Shown here piece after piece: positions 15,957-24,778 of a stretch of 64,000 bases of DNA (position 1 is the stretch's first letter; every line of letters starts with the position of its first letter). The DNA lies in NCBI GenBank assembly GCA_039916305.1, contig JBDSLR010000021.1, positions 124,001 to 188,000 of the forward strand, given 5' to 3'. A program made the translations under genes and the position numbers. The DNA comes from JACMLD01 sp039916305 (lineage in GTDB: Bacteria; Bacteroidota; Bacteroidia; Chitinophagales; Chitinophagaceae). The notes under the pieces are model-generated. The model saw nothing but the letters and a program-made list of their open reading frames with translations. It was not told where the DNA came from and made no database searches.

Positions 15957-17468
15957 TTATTTTAATTGCGTATTACTTACAAAGGCGATACGCTTACTGT
16001 CGGGCGACCACGACGGCACGTTGATGGTACCCTGCCCGCCATATACGTAAGCAATGTTTTTTGGAACACCGCCCGCAGCCGGCATCAGTTTTATATACAC
16101 CTGTTTGTAAAACGGATGCGTGGTTGGATCAATCTCTTTTGGAAATGAGATGTACACAATCCATTTGCCATCCGGCGAAAAATGCGGAAACCAATCATTG
16201 TATTCATCAAACGTTACCTGCTCCTGGTTACTACCATCCGGCTTCATCCGCCATATCTTCATGGTGCCCGTACGAACGGAATTAAAATAAATCCATTTGC
16301 CATCGGGGCTGTATTCAGCGCCATCGTCCAGCGTTGGCTGGGTAGTCAGCGCCCTTTCTTTTTTTGTAGCGATATCGATGGACCAGATATTGAACTGTTT
16401 ATTCCTGTAGCCGGTAAAGATCAGGGTTTTATTGTCGGGCGACCAGCCATGAAAATAGGAATGCCCTGCATCTTCAGAAGTAATCTTGACCGGGTTATCT
16501 GAGCCGGCAACGGGCAAAATAAAAATGGTGGATGTTCTGTTAGCACCCACATAATTACTAAGGCCCATCATTTTTCCATCAAATGAAAGCACATGATCAT
16601 TGTTGTTATTTTTTGCGGCGCCGGTATTTAACAGGGAAGCTGATTGGGCCGCCAGGTCATATTTGTACAGCAGGCCGGCAGAAGAATTGTAGATAAGTGA
16701 TTTGCCGTCTTTTGTCCAGTTGGGCCCCTGGATAGAACCCGGATCCGTATACACTATTTGCCGGAGACCGCTTTGCACGTCCATTGTTTCCAACAGGCTG
16801 CCGAGATAATCTTTATAGGGCCTGAAATCACTGGCAGCTGGTATAATAATACGCACATTACTAAAAACGGCTTTTTCAATCACGCTATCCACATGTGAGC
16901 AAATAAACAGGCCTGCGTATACTTCTTCATTTAAAGGCATTTCTTTGGTAACAGTTTTATAATGCTCTCCGTATACAGCTGCAGAGAACGTGAACACATT
17001 ACCGCTCCGCTGAAATAAAATATCAGTGGGATGCGTAGAGGGCACAAGCACCTGCCCGGTGGTATCATCATCTACCAGCCGGTATTGCAAAGAAATATTC
17101 AGCGGCTGTCCGCCATGCACACAGGCGTCTGCATACCGTGAACCTGTTGTTAATTTGTCACGCGCTATAATACCAATCTTCCGGTGCCCTTCTACCCCAT
17201 TGCCAATAAATTTTATACTGGCAGATATAATAAAATCACCTTTAATTTTCTTCCATAAAAAATGAAACTGGTCAATGCCCTTCCACATATTACTGCCCGC
17301 GCCTTCCATCAGGTATTCCTGTGTGGTGGGCTTGTAAACAACATTGCCCTTTTTGACGGGGTTACCCACATCAGCATGGTCATCAAACAATCCGATGGCT
17401 GCTGTAGTTTGTGCATGCAGTGCTAACCCGGTTATTGCAAAAAAAATCACTACTACAAATATTCGCAT
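15957..17468 (-). CDS. exported TolB-like (PD40) beta-propeller protein with N-terminal lectin-like domain
   Basis: 503 residues; signal peptide ends near LHAQ (residue 20). Residues 25-210 look like a concanavalin-type beta-sandwich (FHFLWKKIKGDFIISASIKF, IGIIARD, YAGLFICSH), often found attached to sugar-acting proteins. Residues 220-500 are PD40 propeller blades with repeats such as SPDGKWIYFNS, SPDGKWIVYIS and SPDSKRIAFVSN. Proteins of this build are common in Bacteroidota polysaccharide loci and probably bind substrate or act as uncharacterised enzymes; no catalytic residues can be named. It lies 33 bp after GH43 and 12 bp before the acetylesterase gene, in the same operon. Confidence 0.75.
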   Translation of the reverse strand: MRIFVVVIFFAITGLALHAQTTAAIGLFDDHADVGNPVKKGNVVYKPTTQEYLMEGAGSNMWKGIDQFHFLWKKIKGDFIISASIKFIGNGVEGHRKIGIIARDKLTTGSRYADACVHGGQPLNISLQYRLVDDDTTGQVLVPSTHPTDILFQRSGNVFTFSAAVYGEHYKTVTKEMPLNEEVYAGLFICSHVDSVIEKAVFSNVRIIIPAASDFRPYKDYLGSLLETMDVQSGLRQIVYTDPGSIQGPNWTKDGKSLIYNSSAGLLYKYDLAAQSASLLNTGAAKNNNNDHVLSFDGKMMGLSNYVGANRTSTIFILPVAGSDNPVKITSEDAGHSYFHGWSPDNKTLIFTGYRNKQFNIWSIDIATKKERALTTQPTLDDGAEYSPDGKWIYFNSVRTGTMKIWRMKPDGSNQEQVTFDEYNDWFPHFSPDGKWIVYISFPKEIDPTTHPFYKQVYIKLMPAAGGVPKNIAYVYGGQGTINVPSWSPDSKRIAFVSNTQLK

Positions 17469-17501
17469 GGCGCTTGGTTTTTAAAATTGCAGAATGGTAA
17501 C

Positions 17502-18605
17502 TTATTTATATGCGGTAATGGGCTGTATCGTTCCGTCTTCATTGTACTTCAGCTCCGCCACTTTTACGTTGCGCAAATGTGTTTTACCAGATAATTGTAC
17601 ATCGTGATAAAAAATATACCATTTGTCTTTCACTTCCACAATTGACTGGTGATTGGTCCAGCCATCTACCGGATTTAATACCACGCCCTGGTAAGTAAAA
17701 GGCCCGTAGGGATTATCGCCGGTAGCATAATTGATAAAATGTGTATCGCCGGTTGAATAAGAAAAATAATATTTGCCTTTGTATTTGTGCATCCAGGCAG
17801 CTTCAAAAAAACGTTTGGTATTGTCTTTCTCTGTAAACAACCTGCCGTCTTTATCCAGTATTTTTATTTCCTTCACCGGTTCAGCAAAACCTTTCATGTC
17901 TGCAGTGAGTTTTGCTATCCTGGGTAAAATTGCCTGCTCTGCCGGCTGGCGTAATTTACCTGCTGAATCATAGGTATTGTTGTTCCAGCGTTGCAATTGC
18001 CCGCCCCAGATACCTCCAAAATACAGGTAAAATTTACCGTCCTCATCTTTGAATACACAGGGGTCAATACTGTAACTTCCTTTAATGGGTTCTTTTTCTG
18101 CGGTAAACGGTCCTTCCGGCTTTTTACTGCTGGCTACGCCGATGCGAAACACATCCTGCTTGTCTTTTACCGGGAAATACAGGTAGTACATATTATTGGC
18201 AAACGCTGCATCCGGCGCCCAGAGCTGTCTGCCGGCCCATGGAATATTTTTTATATCCAGCGCCACGCCGTGATCGGTCACCGCAGCACCCACAGAGTCC
18301 ATAGAAAGAATATGGTAATCCATCATATTAAAATGGTCCCCGTTGTCATTTTCCGGCGTGCCGGTAGCGGTATCATGTGAGGGATAAATATAAATTTTGC
18401 CATTGAATACATGCGCAGACGGATCCGCCGTATAAATATGGGAGACAAGGGGCTGCGATAAGGGCTCTTTTTTGCCGGGCGCAGCTGCCACCGCAGTATC
18501 TTTTTTTTCTGTTGTTTGATCAGTACCGGCATTGTTGCAACTGGCGGTGAACAGGCTGGCAATAATAATGACCGGTAGTAATTGTGTTGTATTCATATGA
18601 AGCAT
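17502..18605 (-). CDS. GH43 lipoprotein, arabinofuranosidase/xylosidase type
   Basis: 367 residues. Lipobox LFTASC (lipidated Cys23) places it on the membrane surface; the Met at residue 4 (18596) gives a more usual signal length and is an alternative start. The catalytic triad of the GH43 five-bladed propeller is visible: base Asp61 in YTADPSAHV, Asp181 in SIDPCVF as pKa modulator, and acid Glu268 in FFEAAWM. The enzyme removes arabinose or xylose residues with inversion. Only 6 bp separate it from the GH115 gene upstream, so both come from one mRNA and probably act on the same decorated xylo-oligosaccharides. Confidence 0.9.
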   Translation of the reverse strand: MLHMNTTQLLPVIIIASLFTASCNNAGTDQTTEKKDTAVAAAPGKKEPLSQPLVSHIYTADPSAHVFNGKIYIYPSHDTATGTPENDNGDHFNMMDYHILSMDSVGAAVTDHGVALDIKNIPWAGRQLWAPDAAFANNMYYLYFPVKDKQDVFRIGVASSKKPEGPFTAEKEPIKGSYSIDPCVFKDEDGKFYLYFGGIWGGQLQRWNNNTYDSAGKLRQPAEQAILPRIAKLTADMKGFAEPVKEIKILDKDGRLFTEKDNTKRFFEAAWMHKYKGKYYFSYSTGDTHFINYATGDNPYGPFTYQGVVLNPVDGWTNHQSIVEVKDKWYIFYHDVQLSGKTHLRNVKVAELKYNEDGTIQPITAYK

Positions 18606-18611
18606 TGTATT

Positions 18612-21203
18612 TTATTTTTTATGTTGAATGATGGATTCAATATTTTTTGTCTCAGGCGGACCAAGGTAACTCTCTTTCAGTCCACCCAGGTCTATTACCA
18701 ATTTCTGTAATACCACGGCCGGACTTACCATCCAGTATTTCAAAACATGTTTACCGGGTGTGTTAATCTTGTGCGCCGTTGTTTTAATGATGATATTATC
18801 TGCCACCCATTTTTCCCAAACCTTTGGCTGGTTGCTCTCCTTATTCAACACCATTACCTGGGGCAATTCATCATCTATGGAAACGGCATACTTCAAGCCA
18901 TCATCATTATTAAAATTTAAGGTTGGCGAAAAATAAGCCTGCAGCTTTACATCACCTGGTTCGTACACATAAAAATCATATTGCAGCTGCGGCGAATTGC
19001 CACCTGCGGTCTGAACAGCCAATGTAACAGGGAATGGCGTTACGGCTGATCCCGTACGACCAAGATCCGGCAATACTTTCCAGCTGATACCATTGCTGCT
19101 TACTGATTTAGTAAAATGATCTGCTTCTATGGAGACATAGCCGTCACTTTCATAAAACACCGGGCCCTTAGTACCCGGTGGAATTAATTTTTTCGCTGAT
19201 ACATACCGATGTGCTGTATCTGCAGGCATACCTACTGAGGGTTCGAAATCAGCATATTTTATGTCGGGCATTTTATTCAGCATGGGCTGCTGCCAGTAGG
19301 TGTAGCCAATATGCGTCTGATCCATCATGTGGTTCCATTTGCCATTGTTTAACTGGTTGTACTGAACACTGATAAGGGAATCGTTCTTGTACAATGCCTT
19401 TACTTTATCTGCAAAACTGTTTGTTTTTGTATCCCATTTTTTTTCATAGGCATATTTATTTGCCGCCACGTTAAAATACAATTCCTGCAAATTGGCACAG
19501 GCTTTTACCGGGTGCAGCACCAGTTGAAAATAGGCATCCCTGTATCCGGCAGGTAAGGCATCATTCATCTTTTGTGCTCTTTGCAGCAATGCATTGTACT
19601 CATTTGTTACGCGGTCTGCTTCGCCGTAATTATTACTGTAAGTATTTTCATTGAGCAGTTCCGGCTTTTTTCGTCCATTGTATTTGGCATATTTTGCGAT
19701 GATGTCCGCAATGGCAACAGCGTATTGTTTTCCAAACTGCGCTGCGCACCATTTTTCAGTATAAGATTGAATATCGGCGGCATCAATTTTATCGGGGTTC
19801 CAGGCATAATCGAGGAAAAAGGAAATGGGAAATTCCATGGGTTTGATATCGCCCACATTTACAATCCAGATATCTTTAACGTGGTGTTCATAGGCCAGGT
19901 GCATTTGCTCCCACACACGCGGAAGGGGATTTGTATTGAGCCATTTATAATTTCTCGGATCGCCCACATAATCAAAATGATAATAAATGCCATAGCCACC
20001 TTTCCGGGGCGCTGCATCAAGGGACGGCAGCTTGCGGATATTGCCCCAGTTATCATCACAAAGCAATAAGGTAACATCATCCGGTACGCGCATTCCTTTG
20101 TCGTAATAATCCTGTACTTCTTTGTACAGGGCCCACAACTGGGGTGTTTCGCTGGCAGGCTTATTGGTAACTTCCTCGATAATCTGCCGCTGGTCTTTTA
20201 CAATGCGTTCCAGTAAGGCCGTAGCTGTTTCGCGGCTCATGGGTTCATCGCCATCGCCACGCATACCCACGCTGACTATTTTTTCATTGGCAGCCCGCTG
20301 CATACCCTGTTTCCAGAAATCTTTCAGCCGCACTTCATTGCTGTCATAATTCCATTTGCCTTTGCCGTATCTTTTCCACTCATCATGTGCCCGCATCAGG
20401 GGTTCATGGTGAGAAGTACCTATCACAATGCCGTATGTATTGGCTGCTTTTATATTCAATGAATCGTCATCATAAAACGCATTGCCCCACATAGCCGGCC
20501 ACAAATAATTGCCTTTCAGGCGAAGTATCAGCTCAAATACTTTTGCATAAAACTTACTGTTAAAACCACCGAATGCCGACTTGCTCCACCCGCTCAATGC
20601 GGGCGCTTCGTCATTAATAAATATGCCACGGTATTTTACTTTGGGTGCATCCGTAATCAATGCAGCCTTTGTTACATACAAACTGCTTGTTTTCTTCACC
20701 GGCACATCGGCCCACCAATACCAGGGCGAGACGCCGATTTGTTTTGACAATTCAAATACGCCATAGGCCGCGCCCCGCCGGTCGCTACCGGCAATGACCA
20801 GTGCATTTTCAATTCCTTTTGCAGGATTTGCAATGGTTTGCAGCTGGTATGCTTCCCATTGCTGACTGATTTTTTTTGTATTGATTTTGCCGGATTTTTC
20901 CAGCTCTTGTATGATCGCCGAGTTGGTGGAAGTACCAATAATGATCACAGCTTTTGCAAGAGCGGGCATTGCATGTACTATTTCCGGCCGCTGGCCTGTT
21001 ACCGCAAATATATCATCCCCCAAAAGATCGGCCGCTTTCTGCACCGTTTCAGCATCCTTGCTGTCTGTACAGATATATGTTTTGGCGCCGGGCTTCACCA
21101 GGGCAAAATTTGTTGGAGAAAGCCGGTCTGAGACAAGCTGCTGGCCAGAACCAATAACAGCCGCCAATTGCAGCATGATAACAAGCAACGTTTTTCTTTT
21201 CAT
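18612..21203 (-). CDS. GH115 alpha-(4-O-methyl)-glucuronidase
   Basis: 863 residues; signal peptide ends near IGSGQ (residue 20). The family removes (4-O-methyl)-glucuronic acid from internal and terminal xylose units of xylan. Segments typical of GH115 are visible: the N-terminal GH20b-like domain (VIAGSDRRGAAYGVFELSKQIGVSPW), RGIFINDEAP, LRLKGNYLWPAMWGNAF, YGIVIGTSHHEPL, VSVGMRGDGDEPM, and LLLCDDNWGN. The C-terminal third (SVSSNGISWKVLPDLGRTGSAV) is the family's C-terminal beta domain. Length is normal. It is the second gene of the operon, 91 bp downstream of GH35, and is the strongest evidence that glucuronoxylan is the target. Confidence 0.92.
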   Translation of the reverse strand: MKRKTLLVIMLQLAAVIGSGQQLVSDRLSPTNFALVKPGAKTYICTDSKDAETVQKAADLLGDDIFAVTGQRPEIVHAMPALAKAVIIIGTSTNSAIIQELEKSGKINTKKISQQWEAYQLQTIANPAKGIENALVIAGSDRRGAAYGVFELSKQIGVSPWYWWADVPVKKTSSLYVTKAALITDAPKVKYRGIFINDEAPALSGWSKSAFGGFNSKFYAKVFELILRLKGNYLWPAMWGNAFYDDDSLNIKAANTYGIVIGTSHHEPLMRAHDEWKRYGKGKWNYDSNEVRLKDFWKQGMQRAANEKIVSVGMRGDGDEPMSRETATALLERIVKDQRQIIEEVTNKPASETPQLWALYKEVQDYYDKGMRVPDDVTLLLCDDNWGNIRKLPSLDAAPRKGGYGIYYHFDYVGDPRNYKWLNTNPLPRVWEQMHLAYEHHVKDIWIVNVGDIKPMEFPISFFLDYAWNPDKIDAADIQSYTEKWCAAQFGKQYAVAIADIIAKYAKYNGRKKPELLNENTYSNNYGEADRVTNEYNALLQRAQKMNDALPAGYRDAYFQLVLHPVKACANLQELYFNVAANKYAYEKKWDTKTNSFADKVKALYKNDSLISVQYNQLNNGKWNHMMDQTHIGYTYWQQPMLNKMPDIKYADFEPSVGMPADTAHRYVSAKKLIPPGTKGPVFYESDGYVSIEADHFTKSVSSNGISWKVLPDLGRTGSAVTPFPVTLAVQTAGGNSPQLQYDFYVYEPGDVKLQAYFSPTLNFNNDDGLKYAVSIDDELPQVMVLNKESNQPKVWEKWVADNIIIKTTAHKINTPGKHVLKYWMVSPAVVLQKLVIDLGGLKESYLGPPETKNIESIIQHKK

Positions 21204-21294
21204 ACAGCGTATTTAAAATTGTACCACAACCGTGTCACGGTAAAAATTCATCGCACCAGCCTTCGCTTGAACAACCGTGGCATGGCTCATCAGC

Positions 21295-22944
21295 CTAATC
21301 ATTGATCCGGGCGGGCGACTGGTACATGCTTACTTTTTGTATGCCCCATTGTCCATCCGGTATCCGTATATGCCGTCCCTGATGATCCTGGTCGCCATTC
21401 ATTCGCCTCCCTTTTATCTGCTTTCCATTTTCATACTGCAATTCATCGGCCGTTAAAATATTGGGCACCTGAGTGCTGTCCGTACAGCTGAATGTAATCA
21501 CCACGCCCGTTCCGGCCACCATAAAATCATCCTTACCCGTTTGCATAATCAATGCTGCGCCCATTGACCAGCTTGAATCTTTGGACGCAGGCGTCCAGCC
21601 CAGGGTATTGTCATGCGAAACATTAAGCCGGTATCCGCCCATTTGTGTTTGCTGCACCGGGTTGGCCTTATCCAGCAATACCCCGTCCATAAGCAGGTAG
21701 GCATTCCCGTTAATCAAAGGGCTGAGCTGATCCAGTACTGCATAACTTTTTTGCAGGCCGGTAGCTGAAAGGCCCGCCGCATCTTCAATGGAAAATGGCG
21801 AAAAACCGATGGCGTTATAATGACCAATAATGTAAAAAACCTTTTGTGCGCAGGAAGGTTCCAGCCGCATTTCAGGAACAAAAAGCGGATTGCCTTTTGT
21901 TGCATATAAATCGCACCAGTACTTTGTATCCGGGTTATAAAAATCAGGTGCAAAAATATCAATGGCCGGCGCCGCAGCCTTCCATACATCCAGCACCTGC
22001 GGCAGCGGGCCCGCACTAGGGTAATCGCCCGGTTTTACATGGGGGCGATTGAGTGCAGCATTTACATACATGGGGATATTGTAAGCAACCTTACCCGCAC
22101 CCGTTACGGCATTGGTATATTTTGCGTAGTGCCATGCCTGGAAAATTTCATCCGTTGCCAGGCCATCGCCAAATACTTTTACCCATGAACCCTGTGTTGC
22201 AAAACTGCTTTGTTTCCATCTTTCATACAGGCGCGGCTCCAGGCTATCCTTGTTTTTTTTCAGCCAGTTGATTAGTTCAGCAGGTACAGCATCATTAAAA
22301 TAACGGTCAGCCGTTTTCGATATTTCCCTCGCGGTAGGCAGCATGCCAATTTCATTTTCTACCTGTACCATCAGCACCGTATGTTCGGTTGCATCTTTTC
22401 CCCGCAGGTATTTCATCAGCGCGGTAAACGCTTTTTTATCTGAGTCCAGCGCGGGCTTGCTGAAGCATGATATGATTTCCTGGCTCCTGCCGTTTTTATC
22501 CAGTGTACGTGCAAACCGCACCGGGTCTTTTTTCATCCAGGTGGGCACATAGCAGCTCATACTGTTTTTCCAGGTACCAAACCACAGCAAAACCAGCTTG
22601 AGGTTGTGCAGGCGTGCGTTGACAAGCAGGCTGTCTACCAGCGCAAAATCAAATTTCCCTTCTTCCGGTTCCATCAGTTCCCAATAAACAGGTGCCAGCA
22701 CGGTGTTGAGGTGCATGCCCTGCAGCTTAGACCAGTAAGGCTGCATATAAGCTGTATCTGATGCACTGGAATTACCGGTTTCACCCCCCAGTATCAGGAA
22801 TGGCTTTCCCTCCACATACAGTTGTGTTGCACCCTGCTTCTTTACCAGTTGCGGCTGTTTGCCGGGTAATTGGCTATTGCCTGCAAAAAATACAAGCAAT
22901 AAAATAACAGTCAGTGAACATATTTTCTCTATGCCATTCATCAT
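21295..22944 (-). CDS. GH35 family beta-galactosidase-like protein (DUF5597 type)
   Basis: 549 residues; signal peptide (TVILLLVFFAGNSQ, cleavage near 25). A clan-A barrel of GH35: LGGETGNSSAS, LNTVLAPVYWELMEP, QVENEIG (194-200) with acid/base Glu198, and FVPEMRLEP (355-363) with probable nucleophile Glu358. The C-terminal 150 residues match the beta domain found in the branch that includes Cellvibrio Bgl35A. That branch removes galactose from xyloglucan or other plant polymers; the role in a xylan locus may be removal of a terminal galactose or arabinose. It is the promoter-proximal gene of the six-gene operon, divergent from the LacI gene. Confidence 0.85.
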   Translation of the reverse strand: MMNGIEKICSLTVILLLVFFAGNSQLPGKQPQLVKKQGATQLYVEGKPFLILGGETGNSSASDTAYMQPYWSKLQGMHLNTVLAPVYWELMEPEEGKFDFALVDSLLVNARLHNLKLVLLWFGTWKNSMSCYVPTWMKKDPVRFARTLDKNGRSQEIISCFSKPALDSDKKAFTALMKYLRGKDATEHTVLMVQVENEIGMLPTAREISKTADRYFNDAVPAELINWLKKNKDSLEPRLYERWKQSSFATQGSWVKVFGDGLATDEIFQAWHYAKYTNAVTGAGKVAYNIPMYVNAALNRPHVKPGDYPSAGPLPQVLDVWKAAAPAIDIFAPDFYNPDTKYWCDLYATKGNPLFVPEMRLEPSCAQKVFYIIGHYNAIGFSPFSIEDAAGLSATGLQKSYAVLDQLSPLINGNAYLLMDGVLLDKANPVQQTQMGGYRLNVSHDNTLGWTPASKDSSWSMGAALIMQTGKDDFMVAGTGVVITFSCTDSTQVPNILTADELQYENGKQIKGRRMNGDQDHQGRHIRIPDGQWGIQKVSMYQSPARIND

Positions 22945-23196
22945 GACCCTGAATTTACAATGCTTTTCGTTTTATTTATGTCATGCATTTCAAGCCTGCT
23001 GTGGAGCGCAGTAAAAAGATTAGGTCATTTGAAGGGAAATTGCGGGTAGCAGCAGCATAGCTACGCATGTTGCAGGCATACCATATATTCCGGGTTGTAC
23101 CTGGGGCTGGAAGAACAACTTTTTTCATAATGACAGCAATGCTTATTACTTACAACTACCGATACCAAGGCGATGAAAAACCTGGATTCAAAAAAA

Positions 23197-23212
23197 ATGC
23201 AATCGGTTGCAT
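23197..23212. promoter_or_regulatory. LacI-family operator candidate 1
   Basis: ATGCAATCGGTTGCAT: arms ATGCAA/TTGCAT around a central TCGG, the usual form of LacI/GalR operators with a CG centre. Confidence 0.7.
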
Positions 23213-23412
23213 AAAACAGTTAAAAAAATAGCATTTCGCTGAATGCTGTTACCTGCAATAATGCAATCCAATTCTATTGGCCCGGAAAAATACCTCCATT
23301 ACCAGACCCTTCTCATTGTAACAAGTTTAGCGCCATAACCACCTGCTTGAACGCAGCCACTTACCTGCAACAAAACTTATTTATCTTCTAATGTAGGGAA
23401 AGGTTTTTAAAT

Positions 23413-23426
23413 TGCAACCGGTTGCA
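23413..23426. promoter_or_regulatory. LacI-family operator candidate 2
   Basis: TGCAACCGGTTGCA is a perfect 14-bp palindrome centred on CG, nested in a wider AAATTGC...GCAATTT repeat. It lies 192 bases upstream of the LacI start and shares its half-site with candidate 1. Confidence 0.8.
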
Positions 23427-23617
23427 GCAATTTGTTTATAAATTAAACCTGCCCCTTACAAATGATGCTGGTGCTGGTTTAATGTAAAGAATACCTGCGC
23501 GGTCCGCGCCAAATGTTTGCTGTAACAAATGGGCTGCGCATTCCAAAGACCTGGCTGGTGTACATCAACAGGTGATTTTTAAAATCTGCATAACCCGGCT
23601 TAAAAAAGCCTTTCTGT

Positions 23618-24652
23618 ATGAACCAGGAGAAAGACATTACCATCTACGATATTGCCCGTCAGCTGGATATTTCTGCTGCCACGGTCAGCCGGGCCTTACA
23701 GGATCACAAAGCAGTTAATAAAAATACCCGGAAGAAAGTATTTGAGTTGGCCAAACAGCTCGGTTACCGTTCCAATAATTTTGCCAGCAACCTGCGCACC
23801 CGGCATACCAAAACCATCGGCGTTATTATACACGAGTTAAACAGTCACTTTATTACCTCTGTACTGGCTGGCATTGAAAAAATAACAACCGAAGCAAAAT
23901 ACGATCTTATCATTGGCCATTCTTCTGAAACCTATAAAAAAGAAGTAGCCAATGCCCATAACTTTTTTCACAAACGGGTAGACGGTTTGATTGTTTCGCT
24001 GGCATATGATACAACCGACCTCTCACATTTTGACCCATTTATAAAAAAATATATCCCGGTTATCTTCTTTGACCGCGTAGATGAAAATAGTCCGGGTACC
24101 CGCGTCATTATTGACAATTACCAAAGCGGGTACGCCGCTACAAAACACCTGGTTGAACAGGGCTGCAAAAAGATGGCCCATGTAACGGCCAGCCTTAAAC
24201 GAAACGTGTATGCGGACCGCCTGAAAGGCTACCAGGCCGCGCTTGCCGATCATAAAATAGCTTTTGACCAGACCCTGCTTTTTGTAAATGATCTAAGTGA
24301 AGAGGCGTCTGTTGCCGCAGCGCTGGAGATTGTAAAAATGAAAGAACGGCCGGACGGTATTTTCATTACCAATGATTTTTGTGCCGCCATTATGATGCAG
24401 GTATTTAAAGAACATGGGATACGCATTCCCGCAGATATTGCCGTGGTAGGTTTTAACAACGATGTGGTGAGCAAAATTGTAACGCCCCAGTTAACCACTA
24501 TCAATTATCCCGGTATAGAGATGGGTGAGATAGTAGCCATGAACCTGATCAATCATTTACAAGGCAGCATTAACATCAATCTCACCAATACCGTGGTAAT
24601 AAAATCCGAATTGATTATAAGGGAATCTTCGAAGAAAATGTCTGATCTGTGA
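23618..24652 (+). CDS. LacI/GalR family transcriptional regulator
   Basis: 344 residues. The N-terminal helix-turn-helix ITIYDIARQLDISAATVSRA (7-26) and hinge region (GYRSNNFASNLRTRHT) are canonical. Residues 65-335 form the periplasmic-binding-protein-like sugar sensor (TIGVIIHELNSHF, VDGLIVS, VIFFDRV, ADRLKGYQAAL, DGIFITNDFCAAI, VVGFNND). It is divergent from the eight-gene xylan locus and two operator-like palindromes lie between. The simplest reading is ligand-controlled repression or activation of the locus and autoregulation. The inducing sugar, perhaps a xylose, xylobiose or aldouronate derivative, cannot be read from sequence. Confidence 0.93.
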   Translation: MNQEKDITIYDIARQLDISAATVSRALQDHKAVNKNTRKKVFELAKQLGYRSNNFASNLRTRHTKTIGVIIHELNSHFITSVLAGIEKITTEAKYDLIIGHSSETYKKEVANAHNFFHKRVDGLIVSLAYDTTDLSHFDPFIKKYIPVIFFDRVDENSPGTRVIIDNYQSGYAATKHLVEQGCKKMAHVTASLKRNVYADRLKGYQAALADHKIAFDQTLLFVNDLSEEASVAAALEIVKMKERPDGIFITNDFCAAIMMQVFKEHGIRIPADIAVVGFNNDVVSKIVTPQLTTINYPGIEMGEIVAMNLINHLQGSININLTNTVVIKSELIIRESSKKMSDL

Positions 24653-24778
24653 TTTTATGATGCCTGATTTTTTCTATGCAAATATTTCGCATTATTTATT
24701 GACGCCCTGTTTGCTAATTTTCAAGCCGGCGGGAAGAAAGGTAAATCAGCCATCAAAAAATCAGACATCAGCAATAAA

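Larger units (their letters stand above)
22945..23617. other. divergent control region of the xylan locus
   Basis: 673 bases between the GH35 operon and the divergent LacI gene. It holds two LacI-type palindromes (listed separately) and no open frame worth calling. I could not find a full TTG-N19-TAnnTTTG promoter for either direction by eye. Confidence 0.6.

Noticed and set aside
15562..16050. 162-residue + strand open frame
   Set aside because: Antisense across the acetylesterase and propeller genes, no motif and no coding-like pattern.
19572..20069. 165-residue + strand open frame with hydrophobic runs
   Set aside because: Fully antisense to the GH115 gene; the hydrophobic look comes from the opposite strand's codons.
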